From positions 62,001-126,000 of the forward strand of contig CADCXA010000048.1 of NCBI GenBank assembly GCA_902806565.1: DNA of 64,000 bases, read 5' to 3'. This document shows positions 45,735 to 56,482 of this stretch, one piece after another. This stretch comes from Hypoxylon rubiginosum. Taxonomy: Eukaryota; Ascomycota; Sordariomycetes; Xylariales; Hypoxylaceae. The translations under genes and the position numbers were made by a program. Position 1 is the first letter of the stretch; each line of letters opens with the position of its first letter. A model generated the notes under the pieces. It did no database searches, had not been told where the DNA came from, and saw only the letters and a list, made by a program, of their open reading frames with translations.

Positions 45735-46490
45735 ACTGTGTGGGATCTAGTATTCCAACAAATACAGATAATACAGAAGAGGCGGAATATAGGATTGCAA
45801 GCAGTACAGTATCTATACGTGGTCTATGAAGCCTTTGCCGCCACGCGTGAGGAGAAAAGCCACTTGGCTCTTCGCGTGGCCAACCAGAGATCCAACCGTG
45901 CTACTAGGCCAATTGGCCGGCTACGCTCGAGGAGATATCGGAACGGTATCGAATAGGATCGCGACCGGATCTAGTTTCACGAAACCTTGCGCATTCCGAC
46001 CTAGTGGTCTACCGAGAGGAGGTATGTAGGTATGTAGAGCAGGATATGTAGGTGTAGGTGTGTGCTGCAGGTAAGCGAATAAAAAAGTGACCGGGAGGCA
46101 AAGGATGGTGGGATATATATAAGCGAGTATATTAAATCAACGATCTAGTATAATATGTGCTGTATCCGGGCGGGAGAAGAGTAAAGGTAGGAGTAGAAGG
46201 CCGTGGTACATATGTATGAACAATGTATATATGTAGGTATGTAGGTATGTAGAGAAGCAATTTGGGTGACTATAGTCTATAGGTGTAGGCTGGTAGGTTG
46301 TCGGCAGTCGTATGGAAATGGCATGGCATGTACGAAGATGAAGTAATGTACATATGTAGGTACCCCTAAAAGTAATGTACGGTAAGAATAGACCAAGACG
46401 GCACATGCAAATTGGACATCCGCGCTTACGACCTGCTCTTTGATCCCCTGCTCCCTGCCTGCCTGCTCTCTGCTTCCAGCTTTTTACACA

Positions 46491-46528
46491 CTGTCCAACT
46501 GTCCAACTGTCCCAACTGTCTGACTGTT
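46491..46528. repeat. Tandem CTGTCCAA array
   Basis: About four to five imperfect copies of CTGTCCAA / CTGTCCCAA / CTGTCTGA in a gene-free region. Confidence 0.75.
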
Positions 46529-47452
46529 CTACCTTAAGCTCCGCCCGCCAAGGCCGACATGTGTGTAAAACTGGACAATGACTCTCTCTTGTTGTCTCGT
46601 GGCTATTTAGTCCTTTGTCTTTTTTATCGAATTAAGTCATTGTGTCGGTGTCGGTATCGGTATGTTGTATAGGGTATGGGGTATAGGCATGGGGTACGGA
46701 TCGGTAAAGAGAGCTCCAATTCCTGCTTCTGCTTCTGCTTCCAAATAATGCAATGGTAGGTAAAAGGTAAATCTGTAAGTAAGTTTATGTCTTTCCTATT
46801 AGCCATCCAGACATCTGTCATCCAAGACATCCAAGCCAAGCCATTCACCATTCACGAATTGGCTTCCCCCCTGTCCCCCTCTCCTCGCCGCCCCCTCGTG
46901 ATGTGCAGACATGCTTCCCGAATGCTGCTCTATCCCCCCCCCCCCGCTCCCCTGCTTCGGATGTTTGCTGCTGACTTTCAGCAGCTCCTCTAGTGGACAC
47001 GAAGCTGCGTTGGGGAAACCTAAGCAGCCCCGGAGCTAGTCGTTTCTTGGGAATTGATAGCTGCTCTTCCTATTCTCTTAATGGTAGATCTCATACCCCT
47101 AGGCTTAGCCCTAGGCCACGATCCCCTGGGCCTAGTCAAAAGGGTCAAAAGGTTGGCTGGCTGTCTCATCTAGGAATCACATGCTCCGTCCATCGTGACA
47201 TTTTCATCATGCTATATACGAAGTACTGTGCGAGCTAACCTGCACCTCATATGTAAAAGACTTGTCACATCCAGACAGCCAGACAGCCAGACCACCCACC
47301 CACAGAATCAGTTGAGCCGTTACTGGTTGGCCGGCTGATCTGCCGCTACCCCACAGGTGGCCTGGCTGCCTGGCGGCATGGATGCGGCCTCCATTTCCGT
47401 GACACCATCGTGCATTTTTTTACGCGTAAATCCATCCCGAGTAGAAAAAGCT

Positions 47453-47495
47453 CGTCGTCCGTCGTCCGTCGTCCGTCGCCCGTCTAACCGTCTAA
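47453..47495. repeat. Tandem CGTCCGT array
   Basis: About six copies of GTCCGTC-type units grading into CGTCTAAC, in a gene-free region. Confidence 0.75.
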
Positions 47496-47981
47496 CCCCT
47501 TTCCCGCTGTCGTACCTCGTCGTACGGACGGTACGGTCCCTGCACGGTTCCCTGTATGATCATGAATTGTTCGGGTTTCACAACGCTCATGCTCATCGCG
47601 AAAGTCCGGTTAGCCTCGATGGCTTGCTTTGTTATTCTACTACATATGTACCTCCTATCAATGCTGTACAACCCACCAAATCACTTTTTGCAAAAATCTC
47701 GGTTTCAACCACCGTCAACCGGAAACGCTCTAGCTGTTTAGTCGTAACATAGCACGTGCCAATTGAGACACGAATGCGAAAACCGACTGCGTAACAACGC
47801 AGATCTTTCGATACGATACCTACGCATGTCGGCTTGCATCGCTTGAAACGAGCATGTGAACTATCACTCAATTCTTGAGCTAGCCCGGGTTTACCCTTTT
47901 GCTCTTTTGGTTTGGTTGTTCCACTCGATCTGACTTGATGTGAGGTGTCGGCCGTTTGCAAGGAGCAACAATCATCAATCC

Positions 47982-49460
47982 TTAATCCTCATCCTCGTCG
48001 TCTTCGTCTTTGTCATCCTCTTCCGAAACCTCTTCCAATTCATCCTCACTGTCCTCTACACCTTCTGGCCGGGGTATCATCGCAAATGCCTCCACACATG
48101 TGATCCTATTCTGAGTATCGTAGGTGCCGAGTAATTTTCCTGTCGTCTTCGTCGTTTTCGATTTTCCTGCTTCCTTCAGCTCCGCCACGGCGAGCTTGAA
48201 GATGCGGAGCTTGCCGTCGCTACTACCAGCAGCAATAACCAAGCTGTCTCCGCCCTTCCCTGAGACTCTGACTACACCGAAGTCCTTTATACGTCCAGAA
48301 ACGCCGGCTTCCTTTCCACCGATTTGCGCAATCAGCTTGGCCACAGGTAATGAAGCTTTCCCCTTCCCCTCGTCGGCCGTAGAGCTATTCCGAGTTAAAT
48401 CCTCATTCTTGGTAGAGAAGAATAAAATCTTGCCGTCCTCTGTTGATACAGCTAGCAGTGTCGAGTCGCTTGCCGCATCTATCGTAATGTAGCACACTTC
48501 GTGTATTTTCCTCTTCGAATCCGGCATGATCCTGCATTTTGGCGTGCTGTCCATGCCGAATACCAAAGCGTTCCTATCGAATCCGACGCAGAATTCATCG
48601 CCGTCCTCGGTATTGCCCCAGACTACCCTCCTTCCTTCTCCCGACGAGTGTTTTCCTTCGCCCACTTCTTGTAGCATATCCCGGCTAAAATTGAGTACCC
48701 CGGCCTTCTTAGCCGTCATGAGGTTCCATAGCCGCATGCACCGCTCGCCTCTGCTCACGCTAATCATAAGCTTCATACTGGGATGGACGGCGAAGTCGTT
48801 GACGCCAGCGGGCGTGGCGCCTAACGCGGCCGTATCTCCGCTGGGTCGGCCCAGGGGCTTCGGTACGGGGGCCTTGATAGTAGACAGCAGCGACCAATCC
48901 CTCGTCCTCGTGACGGCAATCGTAGAGTCTTCGGACGAAGATATGAGCTTCGACTTGGTAGGAAAGGCAAGTTTCGTAATGGTAGACGAGTGGTGTAATA
49001 GGGTGCCTAGCTCCCGATTCTTAGGGTTCTCGAGGATCTTGCGGGGCGCGACAGAAGATAGGGCGTCCTGCCCGTGGGTGGGCGGGTGTGCCGAGATGTT
49101 GTAGACGTTGATCCGCTCGTCGCTACTACCCGACGCCAGCATGACTTTCTGTAGCTTGCCGGGCTCTGGGGCAGAGGGAGGCGAGAGCGCTAGACATCGG
49201 ATGGCAGAGCTGTGGGCGTTGAAAAGAAACGTGTCGGCGAATTCGATTTGGTCGTCAGGCAATATCGTAGCGGTCAATCCATGGAGAATCCTATCGTAAG
49301 ACCCTGTAACGACTTGTATGGTCAAGGGAGAAGAACCGCCTGTGCTCTTTGCGCTCTCTGTGCTCGCTGATAACTCGGATGTTTTGGTCTTCTTTCCATT
49401 AGTTGACACCTGCGCTGTAGTCCCATGAGGAACACCGTCCGTCCGCTTTCGTTTGCCCAT
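47982..49460 (-). CDS. MAK11: 60S ribosome-biogenesis WD40 protein Mak11 / PAK1IP1
   Basis: Nucleolar WD-repeat protein needed for an early step of large-subunit assembly (Rlp24 recruitment in yeast). Intronless, 492 aa. The N-terminus MGKRKRTDG is basic. A ~50-residue low-complexity leader precedes the beta-propeller, which begins at LTIQVVTGSYDRILHGL. Repeats visible include FNAHSSAIRCLALSPP..ASGSSDERINVYNI, LHHSSTITKLAF..LISSSEDSTIAV, GVNDFAVHPSMKLMISVSRGERCMRLWNL and a last blade near VIAAGSSDGKLRIFKL. An insertion with Lys-rich STADEGKGKASLP lies between later blades. The protein ends in a run of Glu/Asp (..EEDDKDEDDEDED), typical of nucleolar assembly factors. Family confidence is high from the order of the first repeats. 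Confidence 0.9.
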   Translation of the reverse strand: MGKRKRTDGVPHGTTAQVSTNGKKTKTSELSASTESAKSTGGSSPLTIQVVTGSYDRILHGLTATILPDDQIEFADTFLFNAHSSAIRCLALSPPSAPEPGKLQKVMLASGSSDERINVYNISAHPPTHGQDALSSVAPRKILENPKNRELGTLLHHSSTITKLAFPTKSKLISSSEDSTIAVTRTRDWSLLSTIKAPVPKPLGRPSGDTAALGATPAGVNDFAVHPSMKLMISVSRGERCMRLWNLMTAKKAGVLNFSRDMLQEVGEGKHSSGEGRRVVWGNTEDGDEFCVGFDRNALVFGMDSTPKCRIMPDSKRKIHEVCYITIDAASDSTLLAVSTEDGKILFFSTKNEDLTRNSSTADEGKGKASLPVAKLIAQIGGKEAGVSGRIKDFGVVRVSGKGGDSLVIAAGSSDGKLRIFKLAVAELKEAGKSKTTKTTGKLLGTYDTQNRITCVEAFAMIPRPEGVEDSEDELEEVSEEDDKDEDDEDED

Positions 49461-50712
49461 TTTAAAGTGGTTTGGAGTTGGTTCAGCTGTTGTTGCGTCT
49501 CACAAGAAAATTTCGTTTCTCTTTCTTTTTTTTCTTTCCTTTTTTTTCTTACTTAAAAAGCAACGGCCGCTGCAAGATAAATAAAGTGGAGACACACATG
49601 GTGGGGCCGTCTATAGGCGTAGGTACTTAGGTACATACCTGCATATAAAATGGATCTGGACCTCGATGGCTTCTATAATATTGGAAGATAGGTATACTAA
49701 CCATGAGAGTCTGGATATATAGTCTGATACCTAGGCAGGTAGGGCTGTGCTGAATATTGGGCAATGACTAGCGAGAAAGCGAGCCATCTGATGAAGCTGC
49801 AATCGTTAGGGAATTGCTAACGTAGTATCACACGGCACGAAGGTATTCCGAGTTTTGTTCTTTCATTATATTCGCACGCAATAGCTTTCTGCGTAATATA
49901 CTACTTTACTGAGTAGATGATAAGGCTACCTAGGTACTCAGTAAAGTAGCTTTAAAGTATCTACACGAGGCTGTAGGCGGTAAGCCACGAACCATCCTAC
50001 GCTGGAGGAGGGCTGGATTCATCAAAGCCCACTCAACCGCGTCCTCCATCGTTTTGGGATTAATGTATCTTCTGCTCTCCTTTTCCTCTCCGCCATCAGA
50101 GTGCCTTTTACTGTAGTCTGTGCGGGATACATGAAGGTGAACTCGCTGACGCAATCGCCGAGTCCTTGGCCATTTTCCTAGGCTCACCTTCTCCCTAAGA
50201 AACAGCTTGATGGCCCCGTCTTGGCTCTCCGGGTTCATATCTTCACCAACCAACTACCTGCAGCATCCTCACTAAAACATGGAACGTCTGTCCCCGGGAA
50301 TGCCTCATAGGATCCTCCCTTCGTTGTGCTTTATTCGGTCTTGACAGCTGAGATATATTTGGCCGGATAGAGCTTAAACCAAGTGCACGGATCTATACCT
50401 TGCAGATCTTCGCCATTTGCAAGGGTTATCTCCATCTTACCAACTTTCTGTGAGTCCAATTCGTGCTAATGGTTGTAGTCATTCGTAATTGTGTTCTTGG
50501 TCTCCAAAGAACTCGGCGTCTTCATAACCCGTCAATATATTGTTCAGGCGAGTACGTGATTTGTGGTATTTTATGTCCTGGATACTCTTGCCGCCCAAAA
50601 TCGAGAAAGAGGGCGAGCTGTAAGAAATCGGTGTGACCAGCTTCGATATCTTAGGCTAGGTCTTGGCTTTATTCACGGAGAGCATGCCAGTATTTACTAA
50701 ATTGTGGCATGT
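49461..50712. other. Intergenic region with coding-like traces
   Basis: 1.25 kb between MAK11 and the end of EAF1. The first ~90 bases are T/C-rich and probably MAK11 promoter. The rest holds the broken-gene candidate listed next. Confidence 0.55.
49930..50690 (-). pseudogene. Candidate decayed gene, family unknown
   Basis: Protein-like sequence is spread over different minus-strand frames. First comes ILGGKSIQDIKYHKSRTRLN..YEDAEFFGDQEHNYE, ending in a stop. Then MEITLANGEDLQGIDPCTWFKLYPAKYISAVKTE (50435-50331), which also ends in a stop. The same frame continues after the stop as STTKGGSYEAFPGTDVPCFSEDAAG. A 107-codon frame (50253-49930) follows, containing DAVEWALMNPALLQRRMVRGL. I could not join these with GT..AG introns into one open frame, so a decayed gene fits better than an intact one. 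I do not recognise the family. It could instead be an unusual multi-exon gene or chance. Confidence 0.35.
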
Positions 50713-53700
50713 CTATTTTGGTACCGACGGTGTTGGCGTTGCGCTTCCGCTTGAATTCCGCTGGTGCTGAGCCCCTTGCTGAGCTTGTTGGGCCTGTGCC
50801 GCGGCAGCGGCAGCGGCTTGTTGTTGCTGCTGAGCACGTAATAGTTGGGCGTATTGATGCGGTCCGTTCGCCGCAGCGGCATGTCCTGTTCCTCCGGCCG
50901 CCGCGTTCATCGCCGATTGGGCGAGGTTGTGGTTGTTATGTCGGTTACTAAGCAGCTGTCTCGCCATATCCCGAACCATATCCTGCGGTGTGTTGGGGTG
51001 TGCTTGTCTAATCTGACTTTCAATGTGCTGGAGTTGTGAGACATACGTCTGGTGGGTTGGCGTAGGCATTGTGGAGTTCGGTCGCGGCGACCCGGCTTGG
51101 GACGTCATTGTTAGCGTTTGAGCCGGGGGCGTCGACATTCCTGATCCGTTCGGAGTGTTAAACGAAGCCATCATTGCTTGTGCCTGCGCATTATTGAGAT
51201 AGTTCTTCTGGTTCAGACCGTTCATCGCAGCGGCTCGCATGGCTGGTGGAGAACTCTGCAAAGGCATGCTTCCCGGGGGACTCTGATGCGTTTGGGGCGG
51301 CGGTGGCGGTGGCTGCTGTTGTTGCTGCTGCTGCTGTTGTTGTTGCTGTTGCTGCTGTCGCATCTGCACCGACCGTCGCTGCTGCTCGGATATCTGCTGC
51401 GCTTGCATTAACAATTGAATATCTGGCTGAGCTGTGGGCATCGCCATCCGCGACTGGCCATTTACGGCAGGCATCTGCACCTGAGAGGCACCATTCATTT
51501 GCATGGGAGGGACGAGACCGCCGGCCATGTGATTCGGGGTTGAAGCACCGTTCGGGGTAGTGTGCATTGGCATTCGCGGACGTCCTTGGCCATTGATCGA
51601 CATCTGATTAGGAGTATTAACTCGAGCCATGGCTGCGGCCGCGGCCGCGTGAGGATGAGAAGCTGCCATCTGAGGATTGCTTTGCGAGAGCTGACTTGCA
51701 TTCTGCGCTGCTGTCATCTGTGCGACTTGTCCTTGCTGTGCCCTTTGTAAGGCAGCCTGTATGGTCATTAGTATTATATGAATATTTAAGTAGAGCGGGG
51801 GTTCGTACTCTGCGCTGGGCCTCGTGGCGTTGTTGTTGTGCCATCCTCTCCGCTAACCTCTCGGCCATAGCTTGATCTCGCTCGAATCGCATGATGCTGT
51901 ATTCCCTTGGTGTCTTGGTAGGCCCCCTCGGCGCCTGAGGTGCTTCATTTGTTTTTCTCATGGCTGCAAGAGACGCAGCATGCTGTTGTTTTTGTATTGC
52001 AGTCTCTCGTTTCTTCGCTAGCTTTCTCATTGCATCTATCATCGTGAGGTGCCTCTGGTTACGGCGCCGTGGCACGTTCAGCGGCACATTGAACCGCCGC
52101 TTGGGGATGGGCGTAATCGGACCATTAGTACCAGCTTGTTGCTGTTGCTGTGCTTGCTGCTGCATCGCATCTTGGTGATTCCTAATAACTTGTTGCGATG
52201 CGTCGATTCGGCCTTGCCATAACTTGAAATAAGTCGTCTTCTGCATATCGTGCGGGAGTCCTTCGAGCATAACCCATCGTTCAAAGCATTCCCACGGCGT
52301 CCGCCTTTCAGCACTAGAGCTAAACATAGACCTGGAGGAGAGAATGCTGGATATTAGAGACCAATTATAAGAATACTCGCGGACCAGGCTCTTGAGCTCG
52401 TCGTCTTCTGACTGGATCCATTGAGAAGGACTACGGTATTCGTAAAATGACTGAAACGGCATATTATGCTCGTTCGGGGGGCGGAATTGGTGTCCGGCAT
52501 GTAATCTATCTCTGATACTTTTGTTCTCCGGCCAGAACAACGCCACGTCGGGATTCCGCGGTTCAAGTTGAGGCTGACTATCGCTGTGCTCGCCGAAGAT
52601 TACTTCGTCGTCCTCGTCATCTTCTTGCGCATATCGATACCGACTTCGTTTTTTCGGTGGCTCATTCGACGTCAGCTCCATTCGGCCCTCTACGTACTTG
52701 CTCAGCGGCAGTGCGGGTCGTCGCCATGAAGCGTCCGGATCGTACTCTGGCGCTGTAAGGTCCGACTTCGGTACTTCGAGTGGTGATCCATACAGAGGCA
52801 ATTCTTTAAGCAAGCTATCGGCGGCGGCCGACTGGTGAAGCGCAAAGACCACGTCGTTGCTTTCTAGAGTAAATATAGCTGAAGGTGCCACTGTATCTAT
52901 CATCGTATCATGAGGCTCATCGTCCGGTTCTAATGGCGAATCAAATTCTGCAGAGGGACTAAGCTCTGGAGTGGGGTCATCTTCGGAACTTTGAGGGTGG
53001 TGCGCATCGCTCATTGAGACATCTCCAGTATCCGCCAAGGTTAGAGGTGGAATGATGGCATTCACCTGCAAAGCCTTGCGATCTTCTGGAGAAGCAGACA
53101 CCCACTCGGCACATGCGCAGGCAAGGTTTTGAGCAGCTGCCATTTTCCACTTCCGCTCTTCGCGGAAGTCGGTCCTCATCCATTTCATCTCTTTGAGTAA
53201 AACATCCCAGTGGCTAGCTTGGCGCGTGGGCTCAGGACAACGCTTCGGCTGCCGCAGAGACCACTTGTTATGATGCTGTAAGTGATATACCCTCTTGAGA
53301 AGTCGACATGCCTGGTTATCAAGTATCTGGGTATACGAATCTGGAGTAGATAACGTCTTGTGAGCCTGATGCAAGATTTGGTCCAATGGCTTCATCCACC
53401 TCGAGTTGGCGGTGAATGCCTGGACAAAGAGCGGGGTGAAATAGTCATCGGCAAGCATCTGGCCAGCCTTCGGCCTGTTCTGAACAAGAGATTTGTCTGC
53501 GTCTGAAGGGGGCTTAGGTAGCTTCCCAAAGACAACGGTAGCCCGCTTGCTCATCTCCCTCAGCTTAGCCTGGTGCAGCAGATTTTGGGATCGATGCTTC
53601 GTGGATTGCGAGGTGGGAGTTATCAGCGCTGCCTGGTCAGGCTCATGGTCTCTAGAGGGCTTCGGGGCCTCGCTAAGAATTTCAGATACTGGCTTCTGCC

Positions 53701-55446
53701 GAGCAACTCCTGTAGGGCTGCTTGCCCGTCTATGATCTGACTGAAGATTTATGGGTGTGGGTGGATGTTGACCATATTGGGAATGAATCTGAGGCGCAAC
53801 TTGAGAAGGGCCATCAGAGGCTATCACTTTTTCCTTCGCGGTAGCCCCGTCCTCATCCCCATTCTCACTGACAGCTTCGATTTTGGGGGTGCCTAAGCTC
53901 GTCACTTTCGAGTCAGCTTGCTGTTTATCGCCTTGCACGCTTGTCATAGGACGACCGCGGGAAGCATCATTAGAAAGTTGCTGCAGAAGCTGCTGTGAAT
54001 TCGGAGATGCGACACTTAGATGAGTTTCGACCTCTGACGGCACCGGCTTCTCAACTGATAGGCCGTTAAGTGCAGGAAGCGGAGTTTTTGGCGGCTCTGT
54101 CGAACTTGCAACTGTGCTTGCTTCCCGAATAGCATTACTGAGAGATTTCGTCAGCTCCGACCCAAGCTGGGGTTTAGACTGGCTCGGAACGCTTTCAGGC
54201 ATCCCAGCCATGGATGGTTTAGGAGGCGCTAAGCTATTCAAGTTTTGTTTCAAAGCATTCATGTCTTTCATTCCCACAGCCTTAGTCTCTGCGCTACCCG
54301 CAAATGGCAGTCCGTCACGATCTGGACTCGTATTGGTCGAGGCATTGGGGTTTGCTGGAGTGGTTGACCTTAAAGTCGAACTGGGAGATGCGGCATCAAC
54401 TGAACGACCCGGGTCCGCTGGAGGAGCTCGTTGGACCGTAGCAGACTGCCCGTCAGACTTTTTGGATGGTGCCTCATCAATATCCATCGGCGTGCCGTGG
54501 CCCAAGTTTCGCTGCTGTGCATCCGTATGCTGAGGACTTGGCCGCCGCTGTTCATTCGCCGGAATCTGGTTGGTGTGCGATTGGGATAAACCTGATGGGC
54601 CCGTCGCCAGGCCATTAGCAACCGGCAAAGTTCCGTTAGGCTTGGTTGTCTCAGGTAGAGCTTGTGTCCTTTCATTAGGGGGGAATACAGGTCGGTGCTG
54701 CTCGTTTATTATAGGAGAAATATCCTTTTTCACAGACACATCGGCAGGCTGGTTAGACCATACCGGTGGATGCTGAGTTTGCTTCAAGGCTGGCCCAGGC
54801 TGAGAGATGGGCGGGCTGGGGATAGCATTGGCTTGTCCATCGCCTGGTCTGGGTCGCGATACTACTGAGGGCGGCGGTATCGCTGGCCGCTTATTGACAT
54901 CGCCATCTTGCTTCTTAGTGACAGCAGGAGGTGCGCTTCTATTCGGGATATAAGTTCCACTCGGTCTAGGATTTTGGGGGTAATCGGATCGTGGGCGCGG
55001 TCGCGTAGGGATGCTCGACTCGCTCAATTTCCTGCCACTAATAGAAGAAAGATTTAGCTAATAAGTGATCATGGAACTTTGTTAAGGCTTAAAACGCGGT
55101 CGGAGATTGATAAAAGTTAAATGGCAGATATGGCAGATAGACTAGACATACAGTAAAATGTCACACCCTTCAAGGAACTGCGATTCGCCAGCGTTGGTGG
55201 GTTTCGCGTCAGGGTCGGCGAAGCTGCGCTGCGGCAGGGCCTCGGGTGTTGTAGCGACGGCGTAGAGGACGCATAGTTTCCGTTTCCTCGACCTTATCAG
55301 AGCACTAAACCATAGGCAAAAATTATATCGTTAGTATCGGATCAATTCGCTCTATTTAATGAATATAGTCATTGCAATACTAACCTGCATTCTGCCCGCT
55401 TTGATTGCAGAAGCTTGGTGCGGTCGGCGGGCACGACCTCAGTCAT
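50713..55446 (-). CDS. EAF1: NuA4 histone acetyltransferase subunit Eaf1/Vid21
   Basis: Scaffold subunit of the NuA4 acetyltransferase complex (fungal counterpart of part of p400/Domino). Exons on the minus strand are 55446-55385, 55304-55152, 55037-51809 and 51756-50713, giving 1495 aa. The N-terminus MTEVVPADRTKLLQSKRAEC and RSRKRKLCVLYAVATTPEAL fits the family; the third exon was placed at the TTAG acceptor that restores ILLGRKLSESSIP. A long disordered Ser/Pro/Gln-rich region follows. The HSA domain (LLKEMKWMRTDFREERKWK, around base 53200) binds actin-related proteins. A Myb/SANT domain appears at SQWIQSEDDELKSLVREY..WECFERWV (around base 52350). The C-terminal third is Gln/Ala/Pro-rich with an uninterrupted Q15 tract. 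A short uORF overlaps the start codon. Assignment is very secure. Confidence 0.94.
51313..51357 (-). repeat. CAG/CAA repeat encoding Gln15 in Eaf1
   Basis: Fifteen consecutive Gln codons, mixed CAG and CAA, followed at once by a run of Pro codons. Mixed codons make it less prone to slippage than pure CAG. Confidence 0.95.
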
Positions 55447-55466
55447 AGCATCGACAATGGCGACAT
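55443..55466 (-). promoter_or_regulatory. Eight-codon uORF overlapping the EAF1 start (ATGA)
   Basis: On the minus strand, ATG TCG CCA TTG TCG ATG CTA TGA begins 20 bases before the EAF1 ATG. Its stop TGA overlaps the main start codon as ATGA. If the transcript includes it, ribosomes must reinitiate or scan past it. Confidence 0.6.
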
Positions 55467-56482
55467 CCGTTTTGCGAGAAAACGAATGTCTCTCCAAGCT
55501 TAATGAGGGTACCGGAGACGGATTTCACGTTGCGATGAGATGGAAATGATGGCGTTGTGGTTTTCTAATTGAATTATATCTTGGTGATCGTGGATGTGAG
55601 GTCCGATTGATTTTTTTTTTCTTTTCCGTTAAATTGAAGCCTACAAGCACTACAGCGCGGTGCCGTTCAGTGAACAGGGAGCTTGACAGGCCCGATTGGG
55701 TGCGTAGCGGTGTTCCAAGACCTGCTATCGCTGCTACCTTGGCTACCCGGGTAGGGATTAGAACCTGCTAACCTGCTAACCTGCTAACCCGAAGCCTTTT
55801 TGGCACCTGCAGTTTGCCAAGGGGGCGTATTGGGTACGAAGATACTAAGCAGTTGCCCCTCCTTCCGCTTCTCCACGAAAGCAGGCGTGATTGCCGAGCA
55901 GCACCTTTCGTGCCTTGTATCTCGATAAGAATACCACAAGTAACAACTCCTATATGCATACTGCTACTACATATATGTACATGTAGTTGAGTTATTCGTT
56001 ACTTCATGGGAAGGCTTGATAGGAGAGCTTGGAGGAGGCATGTCTGGACGGGTCATACTACACGGACCTAAAGTACATGTAGGTAAGGAAAGCGAGATTA
56101 GACAGCTAACCGTGACATGCACCTAAACATTTCAAGTTTAGTAAGACCCATGCAATAGGATTAGAGGTATGTAAGTCCCTAAACCGATAACATATATTCC
56201 TTATCTCTTACTGTACTCACCGATTTATTCGTCGCCTGGGTATTGCGTTGTACTTGCACGGGTTGAACGCACACGGCTAAAGTACCTACACTCATTTGTT
56301 ACAAGCCACACTTCTTGTAGAATGCACAGCCACTATTTTGCAGACACCTCATTTTGGGTACAAACATCTTTGGCACCAACACCCGCCACTCAATCTTTGC
56401 GCACATCGACCAGTCCATCCATCAAACACCCACACATTACAATTTTTTCCACCCTAGTACCACCAGGTGCTCGGATGCGAAG
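55447..56482. promoter_or_regulatory. Divergent region between EAF1 and SPP2
   Basis: 1.0 kb with two opposite promoters. It contains three tandem CTGCTAACC units at 55762-55789, a T run near 55610, and ACATGTA words near 55972-55990. No gene was seen. Two ATGs upstream of and out of frame with SPP2 (56322, 56475) fall here. Confidence 0.5.
55762..55789. repeat. Three tandem CTGCTAACC units
   Basis: Three copies of the 9-base unit CTGCTAACC. It is not a telomere repeat (TTAGGG/CCCTAA). Confidence 0.8.

Larger units (their letters stand above)
45735..47981. other. Gene-free region
   Basis: 2.2 kb between the INSIG-like start and the end of MAK11. It holds dense TAGGTATGTAGG words at 46020-46250 and two tandem arrays (46491-46528 and 47453-47495). 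No gene was identified. Confidence 0.6.

Noticed and set aside
55762..55789. Telomere-like repeat
   Set aside because: The unit is CTGCTAACC, not CCCTAA, and there are only three copies.
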